Shown: positions 17,781-26,984, counted from the first letter of the stretch. The stretch: DNA of 64,000 nt from Bacteroidales bacterium 52_46 (GCA_001915385.1 MNQK01000027.1:1-64000); one strand, 5' to 3'. Notes: generated from the letters alone by a model not told the origin. Program-made: numbers and translations.

Positions 17781-18838
17781 CGGCCGAGTAATTTTGTTAT
17801 CAGTTCATTATAGCGCTCGGCAAACAGCTCTTTGGTAAATTTAGCCTTAAGCCGCTGCTTGCTTCTGCGCCCCATTTCACGCCTCAGGGAGGCATCGGAG
17901 GCAAGTTCTACGATATGCCGTGCCATCGACACATAGTCGCCTGTAGCATCTATATATCCATTATATCCATGCTCCACAAGCACTTCATTGTCGCCGACCG
18001 AAGTCGCCACTACAGGCATGTCGGCGTTCATTCCTTCCATTATGGAATTGCTTATCCCCTCGAACAGTGATGTCGACAGATAAATGTCCGCATTGCGGAG
18101 CTCTTCGGAGATATGGTCGGAATTTATAAGTATTCTGGTTATATCATTGATACCGGCTTCGCTGACCCATCCGCGCACCTGCGCCTCAAGTTCGCCGTAT
18201 CCGATAACAGTGAACCTCAGTTTCGGAATGCCGCGCGCTGCCTCAGCCACAGCCCTGATGGCCGTATGATAATCCTTTTGCGCTACAAAACGTCCTACCG
18301 TTATGACATCGACCGTATCTTTTTCCGGACGTTCGCGGTAATCGTCAATAGGATCGAAGCAGTTGGGGATGACTTCAATTTTGCTTCTCTTGAAACCGGT
18401 AGCGGCAAAATGCCTTTTGCCGGATTCACAGTTGCTAACTGACGCCACACCTCCCCACCGACTCAATATCGCGTCGGCGATGTGCTTTGTAAGAGGCAGT
18501 TTTGAATTGCGGATGCCGGTCACCACACGTGTCGCAGTGCCGCGGCTTGCCCTTACGCTGTAATAATTGGCTGCCGTCAGATAGGAAAATATCAAATCGG
18601 GAGCCGCTGTTCTGATATATTGCCGGTATTGGGCAAGCCGCTCCTTTCTTTCTCCATCGAATTTTATTATTCTGACCTGAGGCACAAGCATGTCGATGTA
18701 TTTCTCATGCACCTTTTCGCCATTAAGTATGATAAATGCTACATCATGACGTGGCACAAGGGCATTCGCCAACATGACAGCCTGCTTTTCAGCACCGCCA
18801 CTGGTAAGATTCTTTACACAAATTCCTATCTTTGGCAT
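17777..18838 (-). CDS. GT4-family glycosyltransferase
   Basis: 353-residue GT-B glycosyltransferase. The N-terminal LTSGGAEKQAVMLANAL motif is the acceptor-side signature of GT4 enzymes, and the donor motif is FEGISNSIMEGMN (E-x7-E). It is the first of two overlapping GT genes. Ugd lies upstream and the epimerase downstream, so UDP-uronic acids are plausible donors, but this is inference from context. Upstream is a 163-bp spacer holding hairpin A4. Confidence 0.87.
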   Translation of the reverse strand: MPKIGICVKNLTSGGAEKQAVMLANALVPRHDVAFIILNGEKVHEKYIDMLVPQVRIIKFDGERKERLAQYRQYIRTAAPDLIFSYLTAANYYSVRASRGTATRVVTGIRNSKLPLTKHIADAILSRWGGVASVSNCESGKRHFAATGFKRSKIEVIPNCFDPIDDYRERPEKDTVDVITVGRFVAQKDYHTAIRAVAEAARGIPKLRFTVIGYGELEAQVRGWVSEAGINDITRILINSDHISEELRNADIYLSTSLFEGISNSIMEGMNADMPVVATSVGDNEVLVEHGYNGYIDATGDYVSMARHIVELASDASLRREMGRRSKQRLKAKFTKELFAERYNELITKLLGR

Positions 18839-18869
18839 TATTACATATCAATCTTGAGAAACAGTCGGG

Positions 18870-18961
18870 GTATTGCAAAACGTATAATATTATTACTCCA
18901 TACTGTAGGGCTGCACCCCGGTGCAGCCGTCATGCAGCCGTCAACGTCAGTTTTGCAATAC
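18870..18961. repeat. TTGCA-bounded module carrying hairpin A4 (F3)
   Basis: A perfect 12-bp inverted repeat, GTATTGCAAAAC (18870-18881) and GTTTTGCAATAC (18950-18961), encloses 68 bp. Inside is the family A hairpin with its GTAG foot at 18905-18928. It lies between ugd and the GT4 gene inside a likely operon, so it would be present in the mRNA. Compare 2854 and 47677. Confidence 0.75.
18905..18928 (+). repeat. GTAG-foot hairpin, family A (A4)
   Basis: GTAG at 18905-18908, then GGCTGCACC / GGTGCAGCC (18909-18917, 18920-18928), the same arms as A1. Confidence 0.82.
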
Positions 18962-19001
18962 ACTCAAAAATAATTTATTGACGCTCGACAGCTCTCCGGC
19001 A

Positions 19002-20321
19002 TCAGCGGCCGATGCAGTGGTAGGTAAATCCCTGCTGCGACATTTCGGCGGGGTCGTAGATATTGCGGCCGTCAAGCACTATCGGAGTGCGCATCGCATG
19101 CTTCACGACGCCCCACGACGGCAGACGGAACTGCTTCCACTCGGTCAGCAGCAGCAGCGCGTCGGCATCAAGCACGGCGTCATACATATCCTTGGCATAC
19201 TTGACTTTGTCGCCGACACGCCGACGGCACTCGTCCATCGCTATCGGGTCGAACACCACCACTTCGGCTCCGGCCTCGGTCAGTTTGTCGATGAGCACAA
19301 GAGCCGTCGCTTCGCGCATGTCGTCGGTCTCGGGCTTGAATGCCAGACCCCACAGGGCTATGCGCTTGCCCCGGATTCCGTTCTCTCCACCCATCTCACG
19401 TTTCAGCTTCTCATAGAGTATGCCCTTCTGGCATTCGTTGACAGCCTCTACCGCCTTGAGCACGCGCATTTCATAGCCGTTGCGTTCGGCAGTCTTGATA
19501 AGCGCCTTGACATCTTTAGGGAAACAGGAACCTCCGTACCCGCAGCCGGGATAGAGGAACTTCGAGCCGATACGCACATCGGCGCCTATGCCTTTGCGCA
19601 CCATATTTACATCGGCGCCGACTATCTCGCACAGATTTGCAATATCGTTCATGAACGATATGCGGGTGGCAAGCATCGAGTTGGCAGCGTATTTTATCAT
19701 CTCGGCCGACGGAATGTCGGTGAATATGATACGGTTGTTGGTAAGCATGAACGGGTGGTAAAGCTTCGCCATAAGTTTACGTGCGCGCTCGGAGTCAACA
19801 CCTATCACCACACGGTCCGGACTCATGAAATCCTTGATGGCAGCGCCCTCCTTCAGAAACTCGGGATTGGACGCCACGTCAAATTCTATCGTCTCGCCAC
19901 GCGACGCAAGCTCGCCGTTGATGGCGTCGCGCACCTTGGCCGCCGTGCCTACCGGCACGGTCGACTTCGTCACGAGTATAGTATATTTCTTTATGTTGCG
20001 GCCGAATTCGCGTGCCACGTTGAGCACATACTGCAGGTCGGCCGAACCATCCTCGTCGGGAGGCGTGCCGACTGCGCTGAACACTATGTCGACATCATCG
20101 AGACACTCGGCGAGCGACGTACTGAATTTCAACCGTCCCTCCTTGATGTTGCGTGTCACCATCTCGTCCAGTCCCGGCTCATAGATAGGTATCTCGCCCG
20201 CTTTGAGTCTGGCTATCTTGTTTGTATCAATATCTACACATGTCACGTTGACACCCATCTCGGCGAAACATGTTCCCGAGACGAGGCCAACGTATCCTGT
20301 TCCTACTACTGCTATATTCAT
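19002..20321 (-). CDS. ugd: UDP-glucose 6-dehydrogenase
   Basis: 439 residues, normal for the family. Oxidises UDP-glucose to UDP-glucuronate with two NAD+ in the cytoplasm. The NAD-binding GTGYVG is at 7-12, Lys210 and Asn214 lie in EMIKYAANSM, and the catalytic Cys266 is in GYGGSCFPKD. The substrate-binding C-domain (LWGLAFKPETDDMREA) is intact. It heads a minus-strand set with two glycosyltransferases and the epimerase, fitting synthesis of UDP-GlcA and UDP-GalA for surface glycans. RNase R ends 96 bp upstream. Confidence 0.95.
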   Translation of the reverse strand: MNIAVVGTGYVGLVSGTCFAEMGVNVTCVDIDTNKIARLKAGEIPIYEPGLDEMVTRNIKEGRLKFSTSLAECLDDVDIVFSAVGTPPDEDGSADLQYVLNVAREFGRNIKKYTILVTKSTVPVGTAAKVRDAINGELASRGETIEFDVASNPEFLKEGAAIKDFMSPDRVVIGVDSERARKLMAKLYHPFMLTNNRIIFTDIPSAEMIKYAANSMLATRISFMNDIANLCEIVGADVNMVRKGIGADVRIGSKFLYPGCGYGGSCFPKDVKALIKTAERNGYEMRVLKAVEAVNECQKGILYEKLKREMGGENGIRGKRIALWGLAFKPETDDMREATALVLIDKLTEAGAEVVVFDPIAMDECRRRVGDKVKYAKDMYDAVLDADALLLLTEWKQFRLPSWGVVKHAMRTPIVLDGRNIYDPAEMSQQGFTYHCIGR

Positions 20322-20417
20322 GACGGCTGTAATGTGAATATGGTATGGTTAATTTTCTATTTCTGTTGTATCGTAAACTTTTTCCGGCGGCACAATCACT
20401 GCGCGCCATACTTCATG

Positions 20418-22670
20418 CTATTTTTTCGTCTTGCGCCGGCCGCCGTGGTGCTGGGCCGCTTTTTTTGCCGATGTTGCCGCAAGCGCCTGCTCCACGGTCA
20501 CTGTCTTGCCCATGGCGTCCTCACCGCGTGCTGCTGCGTTTTCATCGACAATAGCGAAATCGAGCTGCTTCTTGTCAAGATTGGCACGGGCTACCCTCAC
20601 CTTTATATTGTCGCCGAGACGGTAACGGTGATTGTGTCGGCGTCCTACCAGGCAATAATTCTTCTCGTCAAGGTCATAGAAATCATCGGCAAGGTCACGC
20701 ACGGGCACAAGACCCTCGCATTTATTCTCGTTGATTTCCACATAGAGTCCCCACTCGGTCACACCCGAGATTACCCCTTCGTATTCCTCGCCCAGATGGT
20801 CGTTCATATACTCCACCTGCTTGTATTTGATTGAGGCGCGCTCGGCGTTGGCAGCTAATTGCTCCATGTCGGAAGAGTGCTTGCACAGCATCTCGAGTTT
20901 CTCGGCATTGACCGTACGTCCCCCCGCCAGATACTTTTCAAGCAGACGGTGCACCATCATGTCGGGATAGCGGCGTATCGGCGAAGTGAAGTGCGTGTAG
21001 TAATCAAATCCGAGACCATAATGGCCTATGTTGGTGGTAGTGTATATGGCCTTTGCCATCGAGCGTATCGCCAGCGTTGAAAGGAAATTTTCCTCTCCTT
21101 TCCCCTTGACATCGGCAAGCATGCGGTTGATTGACTTGTTGACCTCACGCGGACTGCCGCTCGACTTCACCTTGTAGCCGAACGTACGCGACAGTGTCGA
21201 CAGGTCGGAGAGTTTGCCGGGGTCGGGCATGTCGTGCACCCGATATACGAATGCTTTCGGTTTCTTCTTTCCCTGCGGCATTCCGATTGCCTGCGCCACG
21301 GTCTTGTTGGCCAGGAGCATAAACTCCTCTATAAGTTTATTGGCATCTTTCGACTCCTTGAAATATACTCCCGTAGGATGACCGTTCTCGTCGATGTCGA
21401 AACGCACCTCCAGGCGGTCAAATTCTACCGAACCCTCCTCATAGCGCTCCTTGCGCAATATCTTGGCGAGACGGTCGAGAATGGTAAGTTCCTCGGCATA
21501 GTCCCCTTTGCCGGTCTCTATCACATCCTGTGCCTCCTCGTAAGTGAAGCGCCGGTTGGAACGTGTCACCGTACGGGTGATATTGCTGTCGAGTACCTTG
21601 CCGTTGTCGTCCATCTTGAATATGCACGAGAATGTCAGCTTGTCCTCGTCGGGGCGGAGCGAACAGATACCGTTGCTCAGATGCTCGGGAAGCATCGGCA
21701 CCACGCGGTCTACCAGATAGACCGATGTAGCGCGCTTCTGCGCCTCCTTGTCGATAATCGTATCAGGCTTCACGTAGTGGGTCACGTCGGCAATATGCAC
21801 TCCGATTTCCCATTTGCCGTCCTTGAGGCGGCGTATCGATAGAGCGTCGTCGAAGTCCTTCGCGTCCTTGGGGTCGATGGTAAAGGTCGTGACATCGCGC
21901 ATGTCAAGACGCTGTGCCACCACTTCGGGCGTGATACCCGCGTCAATCTTTTGGGCGGCCTTATCGACCGACTCGGGGTATATGTACGGCAGTCCGAATT
22001 CAGCCATTATGGCGTTGATTTCGGCGTCGTTCTCACCCTTCTTGCCCAATATGTCGACTACCTCACCTTTCGGATTCTTGGTATCGTCGGTCCATTCGGT
22101 TATTCTCACCACAGCCTTATCACCGGTCTCGCCCCCCTTGAGTTTTGACTTTGGGATGAAGATGTCCGACGCAAGATACTTCGAGTCGGTGAGCAGATAG
22201 GCGAAATGCTTGTCGACCTTCAGCGTGCCGATAAACACCTGCGGCTTGCGTTCGATGATTTCAACGACTTCAGCCTCAGGCTCCGCACCGCGGCGGCGGG
22301 CGGCTATCGTGACGCTCACACGGTCGCCGTTGAGAGCGTGCATCGAGTTGCGTTCGGCCACGAAGATTGCCTCATCGTCATCGTCGATGATTACCGAATT
22401 TTTGCCGTTGCTGCGGCGTATGAATGTGCCGGTGGCGTAGCTCGAACGCGTTGGAGCCTTGTAGCGGCCGGGAGCGGTCTCCAGTATATCACCGTCAAAC
22501 GCCAGCTCAGCCAGATAGAGAGCCACGGCACGCTGATTGATGGGCGTCGTGGCGTCGATAGCGTGTGCCACCTGCTTATAATTGAAGGTATTGTTACCTT
22601 GCTTGCTTATATACTCGTCAACTTGTGCGCGAAGGCGGTCGACTCCTTTTTTGGAATATGAACGAACCAT
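20418..22670 (-). CDS. rnr: Ribonuclease R
   Basis: 750-residue 3'-5' exoribonuclease of the RNB family that degrades structured RNA. Domain order is an N-terminal winged-helix region, cold-shock OB domains, the RNB catalytic domain with the metal-binding cluster TIDPKDAKDFDDALSI, a C-terminal S1 domain (EYEGVISGVTEWGLYVEI) and a Lys-rich tail (KKAAQHHGGRRKTKK). The length fits RNase R rather than RNase II. Upstream lies a period-9 array and then gyrB on the same strand. Confidence 0.94.
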   Translation of the reverse strand: MVRSYSKKGVDRLRAQVDEYISKQGNNTFNYKQVAHAIDATTPINQRAVALYLAELAFDGDILETAPGRYKAPTRSSYATGTFIRRSNGKNSVIIDDDDEAIFVAERNSMHALNGDRVSVTIAARRRGAEPEAEVVEIIERKPQVFIGTLKVDKHFAYLLTDSKYLASDIFIPKSKLKGGETGDKAVVRITEWTDDTKNPKGEVVDILGKKGENDAEINAIMAEFGLPYIYPESVDKAAQKIDAGITPEVVAQRLDMRDVTTFTIDPKDAKDFDDALSIRRLKDGKWEIGVHIADVTHYVKPDTIIDKEAQKRATSVYLVDRVVPMLPEHLSNGICSLRPDEDKLTFSCIFKMDDNGKVLDSNITRTVTRSNRRFTYEEAQDVIETGKGDYAEELTILDRLAKILRKERYEEGSVEFDRLEVRFDIDENGHPTGVYFKESKDANKLIEEFMLLANKTVAQAIGMPQGKKKPKAFVYRVHDMPDPGKLSDLSTLSRTFGYKVKSSGSPREVNKSINRMLADVKGKGEENFLSTLAIRSMAKAIYTTTNIGHYGLGFDYYTHFTSPIRRYPDMMVHRLLEKYLAGGRTVNAEKLEMLCKHSSDMEQLAANAERASIKYKQVEYMNDHLGEEYEGVISGVTEWGLYVEINENKCEGLVPVRDLADDFYDLDEKNYCLVGRRHNHRYRLGDNIKVRVARANLDKKQLDFAIVDENAAARGEDAMGKTVTVEQALAATSAKKAAQHHGGRRKTKK

Positions 22671-22791
22671 TTTTCAGCTGTTTGTCTTAATTTGTGATAT
22701 ACTTAGTAATCCCTCTCCGCTTAGATAAACAATTTTGATTGCATCATGTTTGCTACAGGACTTGCAATATTCCGTAGCTTGCAGCCGAGCT

Positions 22792-22858
22792 GCTATATCT
22801 GCTACAATAGCTACTTTAGCTATTTTTAGCTATCTTAGCTACTTTAGCCAGTCAGCTA
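22792..22858. repeat. Period-9 array, GCTA type (G4)
   Basis: Units GCTATATCT, GCTACAATA, GCTACTTTA, GCTATTTTTA, GCTATCTTA and GCTACTTTA follow each other from 22792 to 22846 with one 10-mer among 9-mers, then degenerate. Unit junctions give TAGCTA dyads. It ends about 8 bp after the gyrB stop codon and lies in the gyrB-rnr spacer. Confidence 0.85.
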
Positions 22859-22866
22859 CCCTGCGC

Positions 22867-24801
22867 TTACGCGTCGATATTGGCGTAGGTGGCGTTCTGC
22901 TCGATGAAGTCGCGGCGCTGTGCCACATCCTCACCCATAAGCATCGAGAATATGCGGTCGGCGGCGGCAGCATCGCTGATGGTCACCTGCTTGAGAAGAC
23001 GGTATTGCGGGTCCATGGTAGTCTCGCGCAACTCTTGCGCGCTCATCTCACCAAGACCTTTGTAGCGTTGCACCTTCACACGGTCGCCGTTCTGCGCTAT
23101 GCAGCTCTGGAGCTGCTGTTCGTTCCAGCAATATTCGAGCACCTTGTTGCCGCGCGAACATTTGTACAAGGGCGGCGTAGCGAGATACAGATAGCCCTGC
23201 TCGATAATCGGACGCATGCGGCGGAAGAAGAATGTCATCAGCAGCGTGGCGATGTGCGATCCGTCGACATCGGCATCGGTCATGATTATAATCTTGTGGT
23301 AAGCGAGCTTCGACAGATTGGCCTCCTTGGAGTCCTCCTCAGTGCCGATAGTCACGCGAAGCGCGCGGAACATATTGGTAATCTCCTCGTTGTCGAATAT
23401 CTTGTGGTCCATTGCTTTCTCCACGTTCAGGATTTTACCGCGGAGCGGGAGGATAGCCTGGAAACGGCGGTCGCGGCCCATCTTTGCGGTACCGCCTGCC
23501 GAGTCTCCCTCGACGATGAAGAGTTCGCAATCCTCGGCCGTACGCGACGAGCAGTCGGCCAGTTTGCCGGGAAGTCCGCCCCCGTAGAGCGGAGACTTGC
23601 GCTGTATCTTGACGCGGGCGTTGTAGGCCGCATGACGCGCCTGGGCAGCCACTATCACTTTGTCGACAATGGTGCGGGCCTGCTTGGGATGCTCCTCGAG
23701 ATAGTTGCGGAGTGTCTCCGACACGGCCGTCTGCACGGCTCCGATTACCTCGTTGTTGCCGAGCTTGGTCTTGGTCTGACCCTCAAACTGCGGCTCCATC
23801 ACCTTGACCGATACCACAGCCGTAAGGCCTTCGCGGAAGTCCTCGGCCGAGATGTCTACCTTCACCTTCTCGAGCAGCTTGTTATCCTCGGCATATTTCT
23901 TGAGGGTCTGCGTGAGTCCGCGGCGGAAACCGGTGAGGTGCGTTCCACCCTCTATGGTGTTGATATTGTTGACAAACGAATAGACGTTTTCGTTGTAAGT
24001 CGAGTTGTAGGTAAGAGCCACTTCAACGGGAATGCCCTGACGCTCGGTGCTCAGGTCGATGACGTCGTTGATGAGCGATTCTTTGTTCGAGTCGATATAC
24101 TGAACGAATTCGCGCAGACCTGTCTCCGAGAAAAATTCCTCGAATTTCGGATTGCCATCGGCATCGCGCTGGCGCAGGTCGGTAAGCGACAGATGTATGC
24201 CCGCATTAAGGAACGCGAGATCACGCAGACGGTTGGCAAGCGTCTCGTAATCATAAACCGTGACGGTAAATATCGACGCATCGGGACGGAATGTCACCGA
24301 CGTACCCGTAGTATCGCTCTCGCCTATCACCATAAGCTCCGTAGTCGGCTTGCCGCACGAATATTCCTGAGCGTATATCTTGCCTCCGCGGCGCACCTCG
24401 GCACGCAAATAGGTCGAAAGCGCGTTGACGCATGACACACCCACACCGTGCAGACCTCCCGACACCTTGTAGGAACCCTTGTCGAACTTACCGCCCGCAT
24501 GAAGCACCGTCAGCACCACTTCAAGAGCGCTCTTATGCTCCTTTTCATGCATATCTACAGGAATACCGCGTCCGTTGTCAACCACCGTGATTGAATTGTC
24601 CTCATTGATTGTCACCTCGATATGGGTGGCATAACCGGCCAAAGCCTCGTCTATCGAGTTGTCGACAACCTCATATACCAAGTGATGGAGACCTTTCGCA
24701 CTTATATCACCGATATACATCGCCGGACGCTTGCGCACGGCTTCCAGACCTTCCAGCACTTGAATATTACTCGCGCTATATTCCTCTACTTCTTCTGACA
24801 T
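22867..24801 (-). CDS. gyrB: DNA gyrase subunit B
   Basis: 644-residue ATP-binding subunit of the type IIA topoisomerase that supercoils DNA. The GHKL ATPase domain contains DNSIDEALAGY, DNGRGIPVD and GGLHGVGVSCVNALS. The Toprim domain has EGDSAGG and the metal-binding MTDADVDGSHI, and the C-terminus has the conserved QRYKGLGEM. The KRPAMYIGD opening and overall pattern mark GyrB and not ParE. The protein starts at the ATG 24801, with a long structured leader and a consensus promoter upstream. Confidence 0.96.
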   Translation of the reverse strand: MSEEVEEYSASNIQVLEGLEAVRKRPAMYIGDISAKGLHHLVYEVVDNSIDEALAGYATHIEVTINEDNSITVVDNGRGIPVDMHEKEHKSALEVVLTVLHAGGKFDKGSYKVSGGLHGVGVSCVNALSTYLRAEVRRGGKIYAQEYSCGKPTTELMVIGESDTTGTSVTFRPDASIFTVTVYDYETLANRLRDLAFLNAGIHLSLTDLRQRDADGNPKFEEFFSETGLREFVQYIDSNKESLINDVIDLSTERQGIPVEVALTYNSTYNENVYSFVNNINTIEGGTHLTGFRRGLTQTLKKYAEDNKLLEKVKVDISAEDFREGLTAVVSVKVMEPQFEGQTKTKLGNNEVIGAVQTAVSETLRNYLEEHPKQARTIVDKVIVAAQARHAAYNARVKIQRKSPLYGGGLPGKLADCSSRTAEDCELFIVEGDSAGGTAKMGRDRRFQAILPLRGKILNVEKAMDHKIFDNEEITNMFRALRVTIGTEEDSKEANLSKLAYHKIIIMTDADVDGSHIATLLMTFFFRRMRPIIEQGYLYLATPPLYKCSRGNKVLEYCWNEQQLQSCIAQNGDRVKVQRYKGLGEMSAQELRETTMDPQYRLLKQVTISDAAAADRIFSMLMGEDVAQRRDFIEQNATYANIDA

Positions 24802-24996
24802 AATGTTTTTTAAATTGTATTTGCAGTTTTAATTTCACAAAACGGCTTCGGGGGACAGGCGCCCGGGCATCTCTCACGCCCTATAAGCCTAATTTCAAGG
24901 CTTAAGCCGCCGATTGGCCATACAACCCGTTCAGAGCCGCATATCAGCCGGAGCCGTCAGTCCGACAAGACGCATTCCGCCCTGTCTTAAACCATG
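24802..24996 (-). promoter_or_regulatory. Structured 5' leader of gyrB
   Basis: About 190 nt lie between the predicted start of transcription and the gyrB ATG. The leader contains a perfect 7-bp hairpin (TAAGCCT / AGGCTTA, 24884-24890 and 24898-24904) and a looser GC-rich pairing around 24858-24880. No open frame of note is present. It may control gyrB expression; no known riboswitch family is recognised. Confidence 0.5.
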
Positions 24997-25028
24997 CAAA
25001 AATACGAAATTTCCCCCACTTTTCCAAA
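24997..25028 (-). promoter_or_regulatory. Promoter of gyrB
   Basis: Read on the minus strand: TTTG (25028-25025), 20 nt, TATTTTTG (25004-24997), a full match to the Bacteroidota consensus. Confidence 0.8.
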
Positions 25029-25078
25029 TATTTTTTATCACCCGGTGCTATATTTCAAAAACAGCCCGAACTACGACA

Positions 25079-25105
25079 AAAGGCCCGGATTCTTTTCGGG
25101 CCTTT
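25079..25105 (-). terminator. Terminator of dapA
   Basis: AAAGGCCCG / CGGGCCTTT, a perfect 9-bp stem with a 9-nt loop, about 55 bp after the dapA stop. The GC stem runs into short A/T runs on both sides. Confidence 0.8.
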
Positions 25106-25158
25106 CATTATAAAATACATCCTTATGACGCTGTCAATAAGAATTTTACCTAAATATT

Positions 25159-26043
25159 TTAGCCGAGTTGGGAGAGCACGCGGCGTATCTGCTCGTAGGT
25201 GGTGAGGCGGGTAGGCACGAGGGGAAGGCGCAGCTCGTTTTCTATCATGCCCATCGCATGCAGCACGCATTTCACTCCTGCCGGGTTGCCGTCGACGAAA
25301 AGCAGTTTGAACAGCTCGGTGAACCGGTGGTGTATCTGGAGCGCCTTTTCATAGTCGCCTTCGCGGGCGAGCCGCACCATTTTTGAAAATTCTCTGGGAA
25401 AGGCATTGCCTATCACCGAAATCACTCCGACAGCCCCGAGCGTAATCAACGGGAATGTTATGCCGTCGTCGCCCGATATTACCATAAAGTCCTCAGGCTT
25501 GTTCTTGATTATCTCGTCCATCTGCGAGATATTGCCCGACGCTTCCTTCACACCGATGATATTCTCGAAATCCCTGGCAAGACGAAGCGTAGTCTCGGCT
25601 GTCATGTTCACGCCCGTGCGGCCGGGCACGTTGTAAAGTATTACAGGCAGCGGCGAACGTTTTGCAATCTCTTCATAATGGCGGTAAATGCCCTCCTGCG
25701 ACGGCTTGTTGTAATACGGCACCACCGACAGCACGGCGCTGAAGTCTTTCAGATCGGTCGTCTCAAGCTCATGCGCCACGGCCATGGTGTTGTTGCCGCC
25801 CACACCGAGCACAAGAGGCACACGCCCTGCCACCCGCTGCGCCACATATTCGCGCACCCGACGCTTCTCTTCAGCGTCGAGCGTAGGCGTTTCGGCCGTA
25901 GTTCCGAGCACCACGATATAGTCTATCGAATTTTTTATCTGATACTCCAGCAGGCGTCCGAGCGCCTCGAAGTCTATACTTTTGTCTTGTCGGAATGGTG
26001 TGACCAGTGCCACTCCCACCCCTGCGAGGTTAATGCGTGCCAT
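25159..26043 (-). CDS. dapA: 4-hydroxy-tetrahydrodipicolinate synthase
   Basis: 294-residue class I aldolase that condenses pyruvate with aspartate semialdehyde, the first committed step to lysine and diaminopimelate. The Schiff-base Lys166 is in IIGVKEASG, Tyr137 in ILYNVPGRTG, and the Thr pair in LGTTAETPT (48-49). It is a monocistronic unit with a promoter at 26061 and a clear terminator. Asd, which makes its substrate, is encoded 12 kb away in this window. Confidence 0.95.
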   Translation of the reverse strand: MARINLAGVGVALVTPFRQDKSIDFEALGRLLEYQIKNSIDYIVVLGTTAETPTLDAEEKRRVREYVAQRVAGRVPLVLGVGGNNTMAVAHELETTDLKDFSAVLSVVPYYNKPSQEGIYRHYEEIAKRSPLPVILYNVPGRTGVNMTAETTLRLARDFENIIGVKEASGNISQMDEIIKNKPEDFMVISGDDGITFPLITLGAVGVISVIGNAFPREFSKMVRLAREGDYEKALQIHHRFTELFKLLFVDGNPAGVKCVLHAMGMIENELRLPLVPTRLTTYEQIRRVLSQLG

Positions 26044-26060
26044 ATTCTTTTATCTGACTG

Positions 26061-26092
26061 CAAAGCTACGAAAAATCATGTTTTTTCGCAAT
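26061..26092 (-). promoter_or_regulatory. Promoter of dapA
   Basis: On the minus strand TAGCTTTG (26068-26061) matches the -7 box. ATTG (26092-26089), 20 nt upstream, is one base off the -33 box. Confidence 0.6.
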
Positions 26093-26173
26093 ACTCCACT
26101 GATTTTATTTTCTTGAAAAACACTTTTCGGTGTCAATTTGTTATTATGGCAAACATTAAAACTGATATTGACC

Positions 26174-26488
26174 ATGAATGATTTTTTTGAGATTATCAAA
26201 GACACGAAACCTGTTTTGGTTGATTTCTTTGCCACATGGTGCGGCCCTTGCAAGATGCAGTCGCCCATTCTTGACCAGGTGAAAGAGAAAGTCGGCGATG
26301 ACGCAACTATCGTGAAAGTAGATATTGACCGCAACCGCGAACTCGCCATGAAATACCGCGTGCAGTCGGTGCCCACACTGATTCTGTTCAAGGACGGCGA
26401 ACCGGTATGGCGCACGGTAGGCGTACAAAGCTACGACCTGCTGACAGCCAAAATCTACGAGCACATACCCACCAAAAGCGACGAATAG
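26174..26488 (+). CDS. trxA: Thioredoxin (CGPC)
   Basis: 104-residue cytoplasmic thioredoxin with active site WCGPC (Cys23, Cys26) and the cis-proline loop SVPTLILFKDGE. I chose the ATG at 26174, because an upstream in-frame start would add 12 residues unlike the family. Reduces protein disulfides using thioredoxin reductase. It is followed after 52 bp by a second thioredoxin-fold gene with a different active site, and both share one terminator. Confidence 0.93.
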   Translation: MNDFFEIIKDTKPVLVDFFATWCGPCKMQSPILDQVKEKVGDDATIVKVDIDRNRELAMKYRVQSVPTLILFKDGEPVWRTVGVQSYDLLTAKIYEHIPTKSDE

Positions 26489-26540
26489 CGGTGTATGCGT
26501 CACGCATCAGTCTTACATCAACTAAAAATATACAAATATT

Positions 26541-26849
26541 ATGAATACAGCAGAAAAACTTCAGGCAGCAATCTCAGGCGAGGCACGTCCGGTACTTGTG
26601 GAATTCTACGCCGACTGGTGTCCCCATTGCCAGCGCATGATGCCGATTGTCGACCAACTCAGGCAAGAGGTCGGCGGCAAAGCCGACATAATCCAGATTG
26701 ACGGCGACAAGAACCCTGACCTTATGGAAAAATATCACGCACGCGTCTATCCCACCTGGATTCTTTTCAAGGACGGACAGGAAGCATGGCGCGACAGCGG
26801 CGACAAACCGCTCAGCGAACTTAAAGACATGATTGACAGGTTTGCTTAA
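26541..26849 (+). CDS. Thioredoxin-fold protein with CPHC active site
   Basis: 102 residues, a full thioredoxin fold without signal peptide. The active site is DWCPHC (Cys27, Cys30) in place of CGPC; CPHC is the DsbA dipeptide and usually raises redox potential. The cis-Pro is in RVYPTWILFKDG. It is a tandem duplicate of the preceding gene that has diverged. Its partner and the direction in which it works are unknown. Confidence 0.88.
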   Translation: MNTAEKLQAAISGEARPVLVEFYADWCPHCQRMMPIVDQLRQEVGGKADIIQIDGDKNPDLMEKYHARVYPTWILFKDGQEAWRDSGDKPLSELKDMIDRFA

Positions 26850-26984
26850 CCTATCTTTATAATTCCCACGTGTCAATGCGGCATTCATTATGAGTCATGC
26901 GCCGCCTACGGTGGCGATATCACAGAAGATACCGTAAAACTAATACTTTATTAATCTGTACTATTTGACACACACTCTGACAAT

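Noticed and set aside
18921..20834. 637-codon plus-strand frame
   Set aside because: It is antisense to ugd and the end of rnr, both strongly conserved; a product of the base composition.
22735..24435. 566-codon plus-strand frame
   Set aside because: Antisense to gyrB, no domain, and it begins in an array region.
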